A DNA stretch of 64,000 bases from Claveliimonas sp034178805. GTDB taxonomy: Bacteria > Bacillota > Clostridia > Lachnospirales > Lachnospiraceae. This document shows positions 6,250 through 13,953 of this stretch, one piece after another. A program made the translations under genes and the position numbers. The first letter of the stretch is position 1, and every line of letters starts with the position of its first letter. The notes beneath the pieces are model-generated. The model searched no databases and was not told the DNA's origin. It was given only the letters and a program-made list of their open reading frames with translations. Location: positions 1 through 64,000 of the forward strand of contig NZ_JBNPMZ010000005.1 in NCBI RefSeq assembly GCF_050314255.1, given 5' to 3'.

Positions 6250-8499
6250 TTATAACGATTTTTTCAGATATTCCGCTGTGATGGTATGCGCCTGTTCGAC
6301 CATTTCCTTTGGTGTTCCTGTAAAGACGATCTGACCGCCGGCTGTACCGCCATCCGGTCCGACATCGATCAGCCAGTCTGCCATCTTCATTACATCCAGA
6401 TTGTGTTCAATTACAATTACGGTATTTTCCCGGTCTACCAAACCATTCAACAGTTCCATTACCGTCTTTACATCAGAGGCATGAAGTCCGGTGGTAGGCT
6501 CATCTAACACATAGATATTCCCTTTTTTGTACAAATCCTTTGCCAGCTTCACCCGCTGACGCTCGCCTCCGGACAGGGTACTAAGCGGCTGACCCAGGGA
6601 CAGATATGGAAGTCCCACTTCCAGCATGGCTCCCAAAGCCTTTTTCAGTTTCCTGTTTTCCTTGAAAAACTCGTAAGCATCCCCGGCAGACATATCAAGA
6701 ATCTCCACAATGTTTTTGCCCTTATATTGATAAGACATAGCCTCCTGGCTGTATCGTTTTCCTTCGCAGGCTTCACATACCGTGGTGACCGGATCCATAA
6801 ATACCAGCTCTGTGACAATCTGTCCCCGTCCACTGCAGACAGGGCAGGCTCCCTTGCTGTTAAATGAAAACAGTCCGGCATCCACCCCATTTTCTTTCGC
6901 TATCACTTTTCGTATCTCATCAAAAAAGCCCAAAAATGTAGCCGGAGTAGAACGTCCTGTGGCAGTCACCGGAGACTGATCCACCAAAACCACACGATCG
7001 GCATACTGCTTTGCAAATACATCCCGGATAAGAGAACTTTTTCCGGAACCGGCTACACCGGTAACCACAGTCAGTACATGAAGAGGAATATCCACTGATA
7101 CGTTTTTCAGGTTATGGACGCTGGCATTTCGTACCGGGAGAAATTCTTTTGGTATTCGGGGCTTGTCCTTCAGCGGCTCGATATGCTTCATGGCATTGCC
7201 AGTCCTGGTTCCGGAGATGAGCAAAACCTCATAACTTCCCTGAAACAAAATCTGACCACCATTTTTTCCCGCCAAAGGTCCTACATCTATGATTTCATCA
7301 GCAATAGAGATCACATCCCTGTCATGCTCCACCACCAGCACTGTATTCCCTCTGTCACGCAGGCTCTGCAAAAGTCTTGTCATACGGTACACATCTCTGG
7401 GATGCATTCCGGTGCTTGGTTCATCGAAAATGTAGGTCATGCCGGTAAGGGCACTGCCCATATAACGTACCAGCTTTAACCGTTGCGCTTCTCCGCCGGA
7501 CAAGGTAGAGGATTCCCGATCCATACAAAGATAGGGCAGACCAATATCGATCATACGCTCAAGGGACGCCGTCAGAGCATCCACAATGGTTTGGACTTTG
7601 GGATCGGTAATTGTGCGCAGAACCCTGACCAGCTCGGTAAATTCCATAGCACACATTTCATCAATGCTGTATCCTGCCACCTTGCAGGCAAGAGATTTGG
7701 CATTCAGGCGTCGCCCGTGGCACAGCGGGCAGGGTTTCTCTTCCACCAGATACATCAGCCGTTTCACCGAAGCTTCCTTCAACGTGGAGGTGTCCCGATG
7801 GATCAGCATCCTGTGAAGATAGTGAGACACGCCATCTACCTTCTTGTTCAGCCGTTTACCATCCGGGGTATCCGCACCGTAGAGCAGATGATTTCTCTCC
7901 TGTTCCGTAAAATCCTTCCACTTTTTATCAAGTGGAAACAGACCGGACTCGGCGTACTGCTTCCAGTACCAGTTGCCCACATGGAATGCCGGAAGGTCTG
8001 CCATCCCTTCGTTCCAGGTCTTTTCCGGGTCTATACGGCTTTCAATATCCACGGTCATCACTTTACCAATGCCGGAGCATTCGGGACACATACCATTTGG
8101 ATCATTAAAGGAAAAATAGGACGCAGTTCCTGCATAAGGCTGGCCGATGCGGGAATAAAGAAGTCTCAATGCAGCATACATATCACTGATGGTACCCACA
8201 GTAGAACGGGCATTGCCTCCCAGACGGGACTGATCCACAATGACCGAGGCGGAAAGATTGTCGATTCTCTCCACCTTTGGCTTTTCATATTTTGGCAATC
8301 TTCCACGCATAAAAGCAGTATAAGTTTCGTTCATCTGTCGCTGGCTCTCGGCAGCGATCGTGTCAAATACAATACTGGATTTCCCGGAACCTGATACTCC
8401 GGTGAAAACCACAATTTTTCCTTTTGGAATATCCAGCGATACATTTTTCAGATTATTCTGACGAAGACCGCGGATGATAATATGATCTTGAGAAATCAT
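6250..8499 (-). CDS. UvrA-like ABC ATPase (class II, drug-resistance type)
   Basis: 749 residues, against about 940 for housekeeping UvrA. It has two ABC halves. Half 1 has Walker A GVSGSGKSS (34-42), zinc knuckle CPECSGIGK, a CPLCHGRR pair, signature LSGGEAQRLK and Walker B YIFDEPSTG. Half 2 has GVAGSGKSS, CPVCSGRGQ, CEACEGKRY, LSGGERQRVK and YVLDEPTTG. The length fits UvrA2/DrrC-like proteins, which lack the UvrB-binding insert and have been tied to resistance against DNA-binding drugs. It stands alone with its own promoter. All ATPase motifs are intact. Confidence 0.85.
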   Translation of the reverse strand: MISQDHIIIRGLRQNNLKNVSLDIPKGKIVVFTGVSGSGKSSIVFDTIAAESQRQMNETYTAFMRGRLPKYEKPKVERIDNLSASVIVDQSRLGGNARSTVGTISDMYAALRLLYSRIGQPYAGTASYFSFNDPNGMCPECSGIGKVMTVDIESRIDPEKTWNEGMADLPAFHVGNWYWKQYAESGLFPLDKKWKDFTEQERNHLLYGADTPDGKRLNKKVDGVSHYLHRMLIHRDTSTLKEASVKRLMYLVEEKPCPLCHGRRLNAKSLACKVAGYSIDEMCAMEFTELVRVLRTITDPKVQTIVDALTASLERMIDIGLPYLCMDRESSTLSGGEAQRLKLVRYMGSALTGMTYIFDEPSTGMHPRDVYRMTRLLQSLRDRGNTVLVVEHDRDVISIADEIIDVGPLAGKNGGQILFQGSYEVLLISGTRTGNAMKHIEPLKDKPRIPKEFLPVRNASVHNLKNVSVDIPLHVLTVVTGVAGSGKSSLIRDVFAKQYADRVVLVDQSPVTATGRSTPATFLGFFDEIRKVIAKENGVDAGLFSFNSKGACPVCSGRGQIVTELVFMDPVTTVCEACEGKRYSQEAMSYQYKGKNIVEILDMSAGDAYEFFKENRKLKKALGAMLEVGLPYLSLGQPLSTLSGGERQRVKLAKDLYKKGNIYVLDEPTTGLHASDVKTVMELLNGLVDRENTVIVIEHNLDVMKMADWLIDVGPDGGTAGGQIVFTGTPKEMVEQAHTITAEYLKKSL

Positions 8500-8544
8500 A
8501 ACAAACTCCTTTCAATACATTTCTCATTTTCGTTATGCGGCTAT

Positions 8545-8573
8545 TCTATAACCTCCCGTAAGGAACGAGTCAA
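8545..8573 (-). promoter_or_regulatory. promoter of the UvrA-like gene
   Basis: TTGACT (8568-8573) and TATAGA (8545-8550), spacing 17 bp, 46 bases before the start codon, which has AAAGGAG in front. Confidence 0.55.
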
Positions 8574-8583
8574 GAGATATTTT

Positions 8584-8787
8584 TTATAAAACTTTATGCG
8601 GCCATTTACATATCCCTACCTCCAGAGCTCTCTCTTCTTTTAAATGAAAATCCGCATATCTGCAATACCAGCATCCTTTCAGGCTTTCTATTGCTTCTTC
8701 CCTGGGTGTATATGCCGGACACAGATCCTCCGGCCACACATTTTCATTTTTATTCGGCACTTCGAAATACTCTCTGTTTCCTGTCAT
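8584..8787 (-). CDS. small four-cysteine protein of unknown function
   Basis: 67 residues starting MTGNREYFEVPN. It has no signal peptide or membrane segment. Four cysteines (in EDLCPAY, GCWYCRYADF and VGICKWP) could hold a zinc ion or a metal cluster; the order is C, CxxC, C. I do not recognise the family. The ATG at 8787 follows AAAGGGTGGGAG; a GTG three codons earlier would overlap that site. It ends about 10 bases before the promoter of the UvrA-like gene and may be read into it. Confidence 0.6.
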   Translation of the reverse strand: MTGNREYFEVPNKNENVWPEDLCPAYTPREEAIESLKGCWYCRYADFHLKEERALEVGICKWPHKVL

Positions 8788-8919
8788 ATCTCCCACCCTT
8801 TATTCCATACTAACTTATTTTTCGGTAAAAGTGTTTTTCTCATATTCAGAAGATAACATATTCCATAAAGAAAGACCAGAACCACACGGATTCCGGCCTG
8901 TTTTACACGGGATTATCTC

Positions 8920-10071
8920 TCATACGATCATTCGCACCCTAAATCTTTTTTTCTCCGCAAGATATTGAATCTCACTGTTTGTTTTGTTCACAAAAGCTAA
9001 CACACTTCTTGTACCGATTCCGTGATTGTTCTCGTTTGAAAACGGATGACCTTCTTTATTCAGCGGCACCGTACCTTCACAGGAATTCTCTATTTCCAGC
9101 AATAGCTGGTTTTTATATTTTGCCGTCAGCTTCAAATACCGCTCTGCTTCCGAAAGTTTCAGGCAGCCATATACTGCATTTTCCAGAAGATTACTGATGG
9201 TGATGGCTAATTCCATTTCATCTACCGGAAGACTGACTGGAATATTTGCAGAAACAGTCGTCTGAATTCCTTCCTTTTTCGCCCAGGACAGATAGTGGCT
9301 TATGGCAGCATTTACGGTGGTATTTTCACAATATTTCTGCATCCCTTTGGGCTCCATGGCAAGCCGTTCTTCCAGATATTTTTTTGCCTCCTCCGTCTTT
9401 CCATCCTCCAGCAGTTGATACAGCAGAGCTTCAAAATGTCTTCTGTCATGACGCATCATCCTGTCTTTCTGCATAACAGTTTCTGCTGACTGAAGCCGTT
9501 CTTTCATGGATTTTGTTGCCAGCTGCATAATATCCGCATCGGATTTCAGTCTGCTCTTTTCCTGTGCCAGCTCCATTTCACGGTGCATTAATCCCGTATA
9601 TTTTTCGAGGACGATAAAAACCGCTATGTTCACAATGACCAGTAAAACTGCAGTTTGAAGGAACTGTCCTGAATTAAAGTTCTGGTACTGCCCCATACCA
9701 AGCAGAAACATATCCACAACAATCAATACCACGGAAATCAACGGCATTGCCATAAGCAAGAAAACCATGGTTCCTACCATATAGAACCAGAAATTGGTCA
9801 ATTCCCGGAAGCTCTTCACTTGATAAATAAGAAACAGCGGAATCAGATATGCTGCAATCATTGCCAGGAGATTCAGCGGCGGGACTTCCTGCAGATTTGC
9901 CACAAAAAGCATGCACCAGTCAAACAGATATATAACTGCTACCAACAAGGGGTTGTCTTTTATCCAGTTTCTTTTTTCACAGAAAGTTCTGTGCATATAT
10001 CCAAAAAGATAGATAGTCAGGAAATCTCCCACTCCCAACAACAGTTCTGTTGCTGATATATGTATCGGCAT
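8920..10071 (-). CDS. AgrC/GHKL-type sensor histidine kinase
   Basis: 383 residues. The first ~190 residues contain about six membrane segments. A cytoplasmic helix leads to MMRHDRRHFEALLYQLLEDG, where His in HDRRHF is the likely phosphoacceptor. A GHKL ATPase follows: ISNLLENAVYGC is the N-box, and FSNENNHGIGTRSVLAFV is the G-box. The architecture is that of peptide-sensing kinases such as AgrC. The gene lies 20 bases downstream of a LytTR response regulator, its expected partner. No agrB- or agrD-like gene is nearby, so the signal is unknown. The kinase itself looks complete. Confidence 0.88.
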   Translation of the reverse strand: MPIHISATELLLGVGDFLTIYLFGYMHRTFCEKRNWIKDNPLLVAVIYLFDWCMLFVANLQEVPPLNLLAMIAAYLIPLFLIYQVKSFRELTNFWFYMVGTMVFLLMAMPLISVVLIVVDMFLLGMGQYQNFNSGQFLQTAVLLVIVNIAVFIVLEKYTGLMHREMELAQEKSRLKSDADIMQLATKSMKERLQSAETVMQKDRMMRHDRRHFEALLYQLLEDGKTEEAKKYLEERLAMEPKGMQKYCENTTVNAAISHYLSWAKKEGIQTTVSANIPVSLPVDEMELAITISNLLENAVYGCLKLSEAERYLKLTAKYKNQLLLEIENSCEGTVPLNKEGHPFSNENNHGIGTRSVLAFVNKTNSEIQYLAEKKRFRVRMIV

Positions 10072-10091
10072 TTTTCTCTCTCCCTCCGAAT

Positions 10092-10813
10092 TTAACGGAA
10101 TCTATAGTTCATATATTTTTCAGAAACCTGTGCATACCGGCTTTTTGCCACCGGAAGAATCTCACGGTTTCTCACCATAATATCTGTTTTGGTCAGTTTA
10201 TCGATCGACTTAATATTAACGGCAACAGACTCATGGCATAATACAATATCATCTTCCTCATGATTTTGCATCAAATACTCTGCAAATCCGATACGAAGCG
10301 TACTGGTAGAAATCGTTTCTCCGGATAACAGATGATAACTCACCACATGATTTCGGTAATCTAAATACATAATGTCACTCAGATGGAGGGTACGATATCC
10401 ACCTTTTACTTTAATGGTAACTGCATTTTCTTCCTCCAGCTGGATTCGCTTTATTGCCAGATCCAGTGTTTCAAACATCTTTTCCCTTTTTATGGGTTTT
10501 AGTATATAATTAACAGGATTCACATCAAAGGACTCCAGGGCAAAGGATTCTTCGGATGTAGCAAAATAATCTGTGCATCCGGCTGGTTCCACCTTAGTTC
10601 TCTTGCCGCCTGTATTCCGTTTACCATAGGCATCACAATGTCAAGAATATAAATATGAGGTCTTAATTTCTCACACTCACAAATCAGAACATCAGGATGA
10701 TCAAAAGCTTTTATTTCAGCCTGCAGCATCCTTTCCTGACAAAACTTCTGTACATACTGATTCATTCTGTCTCTGTCTTCTTTTCTGTCATCACAGATTG
10801 CAATCTTTAGCAA
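10092..10813 (-). pseudogene. LytTR response regulator interrupted by a frameshift
   Basis: The first frame (10813 down to about 10567) encodes a receiver: MLKIAICDDRKEDRDRM, with the phosphoacceptor in YILDIVMP, up to QPDAQII. The sense then continues in another frame (about 10566 to 10092): FATSEESFALESFDVNPVNY, ILKPIKREKMFETLDL, then a LytTR DNA-binding domain (VKGGYRTLHLSDIMYLDYRN to EKYMNYRFR). Adding one T to the TTTT run (A run at 10563-10566 on the plus strand) restores QIIFATSEES and one 240-residue protein of normal length. Either the gene is broken, it is phase-variable, or a base was missed in sequencing. It overlaps the upstream TetR gene by 7 bases. Confidence 0.85.
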
Positions 10814-11418
10814 GCCGATTTCTCCTTCCCATACACCTTCGCAAAGTGCTCAAAATGATTTCTGATCTTTTCCAGTACCTCTGCCTCTCTCTCCGGTTGT
10901 CTGTCATACATATGAATCAACAGGGAGACCGGTGCAACAAATTCCAATGCAAGGTATTCCGGATCATCCTGCTTCAATAGTTCTTTGTCCATCATTTCCG
11001 CAAAGATATCTGCATACATTTCCTGCAGATTTTCCAAATGATAACGGGTTGTCAACCCCGCCATCCGCTCACTGCGAAACTGCTCCATTGCCAGGATTCT
11101 CCGGGTTTTGCGAATAACATCATCGTGCATTGTAAACTGGATTCTTCCCATCGCGTTCTCAATTAACTCATCCATACCTGCCGGAGATTTTCCACACTCA
11201 TTTTTCAAATCAATCCCCGCGGCATAATGAGATTCAACCAAATCTATCAGCGAATTAAATATGTCCTCTTTTCCTTTGTAGTGTCTATAAAGAGAAGGTC
11301 CTTTTAGTCCGGCATTCTCTGCTATCAAATCTACACCTACTCCGTCATAACCCTTCTCTGAAAAAAGATCGAGTGCTGCATAAAGTATTCTTTCTTTCGT
11401 TGATATACCCTTCATCAT
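10807..11418 (-). CDS. TetR-family transcriptional regulator
   Basis: 203 residues. Residues 5-50 are a TetR helix-turn-helix (TKERILYAALDLFSEKGYDG, then GLKGPSLYRHYKGKED). The C-terminal 150 residues are helical and of the type fused to the AefR/YcdC-like group, with a strong stretch SLLIHMYDRQPEREAEVL also seen in a second TetR here (13215-13847). The GGAGGGG site precedes two adjacent ATGs. It heads an operon with the LytTR regulator and sensor kinase, so it probably controls that signalling pair as well as itself. Confidence 0.88.
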   Translation of the reverse strand: MMKGISTKERILYAALDLFSEKGYDGVGVDLIAENAGLKGPSLYRHYKGKEDIFNSLIDLVESHYAAGIDLKNECGKSPAGMDELIENAMGRIQFTMHDDVIRKTRRILAMEQFRSERMAGLTTRYHLENLQEMYADIFAEMMDKELLKQDDPEYLALEFVAPVSLLIHMYDRQPEREAEVLEKIRNHFEHFAKVYGKEKSAC

Positions 11419-11434
11419 CTACCCCTCCAAATGC

Positions 11435-11471
11435 GAACGACCGTTTTCTATATTATAGCTAACGGTCGTTC
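11435..11471 (-). promoter_or_regulatory. paired TetR operator AACGACCGTT
   Basis: GAACGACCGTT (11435-11445) and AACGGTCGTTC (11461-11471) form an inverted pair 16 bases before the TetR start. Each half has palindromic ends AACG..CGTT. The same core recurs before the other TetR gene at 13895-13936. Confidence 0.6.
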
Positions 11472-11505
11472 TCGTTGTCAATATAAACTTTCTCCAATGA
11501 CCCCC

Positions 11506-12144
11506 CTAAAATATTTGACCCGGAAGTTTCAATTTCTCTTTCACCGGAAACTCCTTATCGAATCTTTCTACCTCTGCTTCATCCACAAAGTATCCCTGTG
11601 GTGTTGCATACTCACCTGTAATACCATCTAAATATCCCGGAATCAATTCCTTGCACAAAAAGAATGATGCATCTTCGCCTTCCGGCAAACCATGATAACG
11701 AATGCCAAAATTACTGGCATAAGTAAAACCACTCTTACCGTAAAAGTCAATGTTTCCTTCAAAACAAACAGCACCACACCCAAGTTCCTTTGCTTTTTCC
11801 AGGGAGTAGTCTAATAAAATTTTTCCATACCCCTTTCTTTTCAGTTCAGGGGTAATGCAGATCGGTCCCATCGTCATGATTGGTATATCTCTGCCATCGT
11901 CCGCTTTGATATTTGCTCTCATAAACATGTTCTGGCCAATCAGCCTTTCATTCTCCTGCGTACTAAGGCACATAACAAAATCAAGTTCCGGAACAAATGC
12001 CGGATCGTTCCGAAGCTGATTCAGTACATAATGCTCCAGGCATCCCGGACGATATACATTCCAAAAGCTTTCTCTTACCATATTTTCCACTTCTCGATAT
12101 TCTTCTTTTTTCTCTAAACGTATAACAATATTGCTTGTATTCAT
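11506..12144 (-). CDS. GNAT-family N-acetyltransferase
   Basis: 212 residues. The acetyl-CoA motif is visible as ICITPELKRKGYGKILLDYS (about residues 95-114), followed by CGAVCFEGNIDFYGKSGFTY, typical of the YhbS-like branch with an ..FYGKSGF.. strand. The substrate is unknown. The ATG at 12144 is chosen because the sequence before it is the end of rsgA; AAAGGA lies about 10 bases upstream. It starts 7 bases after the rsgA stop, so it is the third gene of the tetR-rsgA operon. Confidence 0.85.
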   Translation of the reverse strand: MNTSNIVIRLEKKEEYREVENMVRESFWNVYRPGCLEHYVLNQLRNDPAFVPELDFVMCLSTQENERLIGQNMFMRANIKADDGRDIPIMTMGPICITPELKRKGYGKILLDYSLEKAKELGCGAVCFEGNIDFYGKSGFTYASNFGIRYHGLPEGEDASFFLCKELIPGYLDGITGEYATPQGYFVDEAEVERFDKEFPVKEKLKLPGQIF

Positions 12145-12151
12145 TATTTTT

Positions 12152-13213
12152 TTATCCTTTCCGATTCCTTTTATTGATTTTTGCAATGTTCTTGAATTTT
12201 TGCCTTTTCTCAGCCAGATAGCCTTGTGTATCTTCCACATAACGATTCTCACTCATCAGCTTCTGATAAGAACGTAGCCGGTCTATCGACAATTCACCAC
12301 GATCTACTGCCTCCTGTACTGCACACCCTGGTTCGCTGCCGGAATGAGTGCAATCACGAAAACGACACCTTTGTGCCAGCATCTCAATATCCGCAAAAGT
12401 CTGATCGATTCCGTCTCCGGCATCCCACATCCCCAGTTCACGCATCCCAGGTGTATCGATCACCATGCCGCCGGATGGCAATAGAATCAGTTCACGATGG
12501 GTTGTCGTGTGCCGTCCTTTGTCATCGTTTCTCAATCCATTGGTATCCAGCCGTTTTTCACCCATCAGACAATTAATCAGGGTGGATTTTCCCACACCGG
12601 ATGAACCGATAAACGCGATTGTCTTTCCCTCACCCAGATAGGGATAAATCTCTTCATATCCATTGTGATCCATAGCATTTGTCACTAAAATATCCACACC
12701 CGCTGCAACAGATGATACTTCTATCAGTTTACTGTCCAGATCCTCGCACAAGTCCGATTTTGTCAGGACAATAACGGGCACTGCCCCGCTGTTCCAGGCA
12801 ATCGAAACATAGCGCTCCAACCGCCGCAAATTAAAATCGTTATTCAGGGACATACACAAAAATACTGTATCAATATTTGCTGCAACGACCTGCTCCTCGT
12901 TTTTTACACCGGCGGCTTTTCGGATAAAGCAGCTTTTTCGCGGAAGAACATGTTGGATCACTGCGTTGCCGCCGCTTTTGTTCCAGTCAACCATAACGAA
13001 ATCACCTACTGCCGGATATTCTGATTTTGTCTGTATATCATAATGGAATCTGCCCGATATTTCTCCCCATTTTTCTCCCTGTGAAGAAACCAGCCGATAT
13101 ATTCCTTTCTCCTGTGAAATAACTCGCGATACAGTCAATTCTGTAAAATGCTCGGCCGATCTTTCTATTGCTTCAGACAGACCATGCTGTCTCATAGTAA
13201 TCTCGTTTCCCAT
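12152..13213 (-). CDS. rsgA: RsgA-type ribosome small-subunit GTPase
   Basis: 353 residues. An N-terminal OB-fold is followed by a circularly permuted GTPase: G4 TKSD (151-154), G1 GSSGVGKS (203-210), G3 DTPG (253-256), then the zinc knuckle CRFRDCTHSGSEPGC (283-298). RsgA binds the 30S subunit late in assembly. The length and N-terminus resemble the longer accessory RsgA copies found in Firmicutes beside a ~290-residue housekeeping one. It begins 1 base after the TetR stop, an unusual regulatory context for a ribosome factor. Confidence 0.9.
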   Translation of the reverse strand: MGNEITMRQHGLSEAIERSAEHFTELTVSRVISQEKGIYRLVSSQGEKWGEISGRFHYDIQTKSEYPAVGDFVMVDWNKSGGNAVIQHVLPRKSCFIRKAAGVKNEEQVVAANIDTVFLCMSLNNDFNLRRLERYVSIAWNSGAVPVIVLTKSDLCEDLDSKLIEVSSVAAGVDILVTNAMDHNGYEEIYPYLGEGKTIAFIGSSGVGKSTLINCLMGEKRLDTNGLRNDDKGRHTTTHRELILLPSGGMVIDTPGMRELGMWDAGDGIDQTFADIEMLAQRCRFRDCTHSGSEPGCAVQEAVDRGELSIDRLRSYQKLMSENRYVEDTQGYLAEKRQKFKNIAKINKRNRKG

Positions 13214-13214
13214 A

Positions 13215-13847
13215 TTACTCTTCTTCCTCTCCTGAAACCTTAACGTGACTCTGCATAAATTGTTTCGTATGATTGCTGAGAATTTCAGTATACCCCTCAT
13301 CTTCTCCTGTTTTGTCAAACACATTAATAAGAAGAAAAAGCGGCGCATAATATTCTACAGCAAGCTGTCTGGGATTTTCCTCTTTCAATACACCTTTCTG
13401 AATCAGTTCACGAAACAAATCTTCCATATATCTAACCGGGCCTGCAACAATACACTGACTGTAAAGCTCCGCCATTTCTTCATTCCGGTATTGTTCCAAA
13501 GTTAACATCTTACGAAAACGGCATGCAAACTCATCTTCTGTCCAGAACCTGAATTGTTCAATAGTATACTTTTGAATACTCTGCAAAGAAGTATTTTCAT
13601 AGGCATCCGGCTTCGTATCATATCCCTCATCCGGCATATGGTATTCCCTCGCTCTCTGGGCATCAATCTGTATCATTCTTTCTACGATACAGTCAAAGAT
13701 ATCACGCTTGTTTTTATAATGCCTGTACAGGGCACCTTTCGTCATGCCAAGTTCCTCTGCAATGGTTCTAACAGAAACAGCCTCATAACCATCTTTTGCA
13801 AATAACTGCAATGCTGTCATTAATATCTTTTCCCTCGTATCAGCCAT
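13215..13847 (-). CDS. TetR-family transcriptional regulator
   Basis: 210 residues starting MADTREKILMTALQLFAKDG, with the HTH continuing EELGMTKGALYRHYKNKRDI. The helical C-terminus includes ARQLAVEYYAPLFLLINVFD, the same family as the TetR at 10807-11418. The ATG at 13847 has GGAGGG upstream; farther upstream in-frame starts lie across the operators. It is the first gene of an operon with rsgA and a GNAT acetyltransferase. Confidence 0.9.
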   Translation of the reverse strand: MADTREKILMTALQLFAKDGYEAVSVRTIAEELGMTKGALYRHYKNKRDIFDCIVERMIQIDAQRAREYHMPDEGYDTKPDAYENTSLQSIQKYTIEQFRFWTEDEFACRFRKMLTLEQYRNEEMAELYSQCIVAGPVRYMEDLFRELIQKGVLKEENPRQLAVEYYAPLFLLINVFDKTGEDEGYTEILSNHTKQFMQSHVKVSGEEEE

Positions 13848-13894
13848 ATTATATCCCTCCGCAATATAGTAATTGAATTTCCTTCTCTCTTTGA

Positions 13895-13936
13895 GTAAAC
13901 GGTCGTTTACATTCATTTTAGTAAACGACCGTTTAT
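13895..13936 (-). promoter_or_regulatory. twin TetR operators GTAAACG..CGTTTAC
   Basis: GTAAACGGTCGTTTAC (13895-13910) is a near-perfect palindrome. GTAAACGACCGTTTAT (13921-13936) is a second copy in opposite sense, 10 bases away. They lie 48-89 bases upstream of the TetR start, where the promoter should be. Confidence 0.7.
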
Positions 13937-13953
13937 TTGTCAAGCATAATAGC

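Noticed and set aside
7483..8394. A 303-codon open frame on the plus strand
   Set aside because: It lies wholly opposite the UvrA-like gene, has low-complexity basic composition and no ribosome site; a mirror of the real gene.
8920..11418. An agr-type peptide quorum system
   Set aside because: Kinase and regulator fit, but no AgrB-like processing protein or AgrD-like peptide gene was found nearby.
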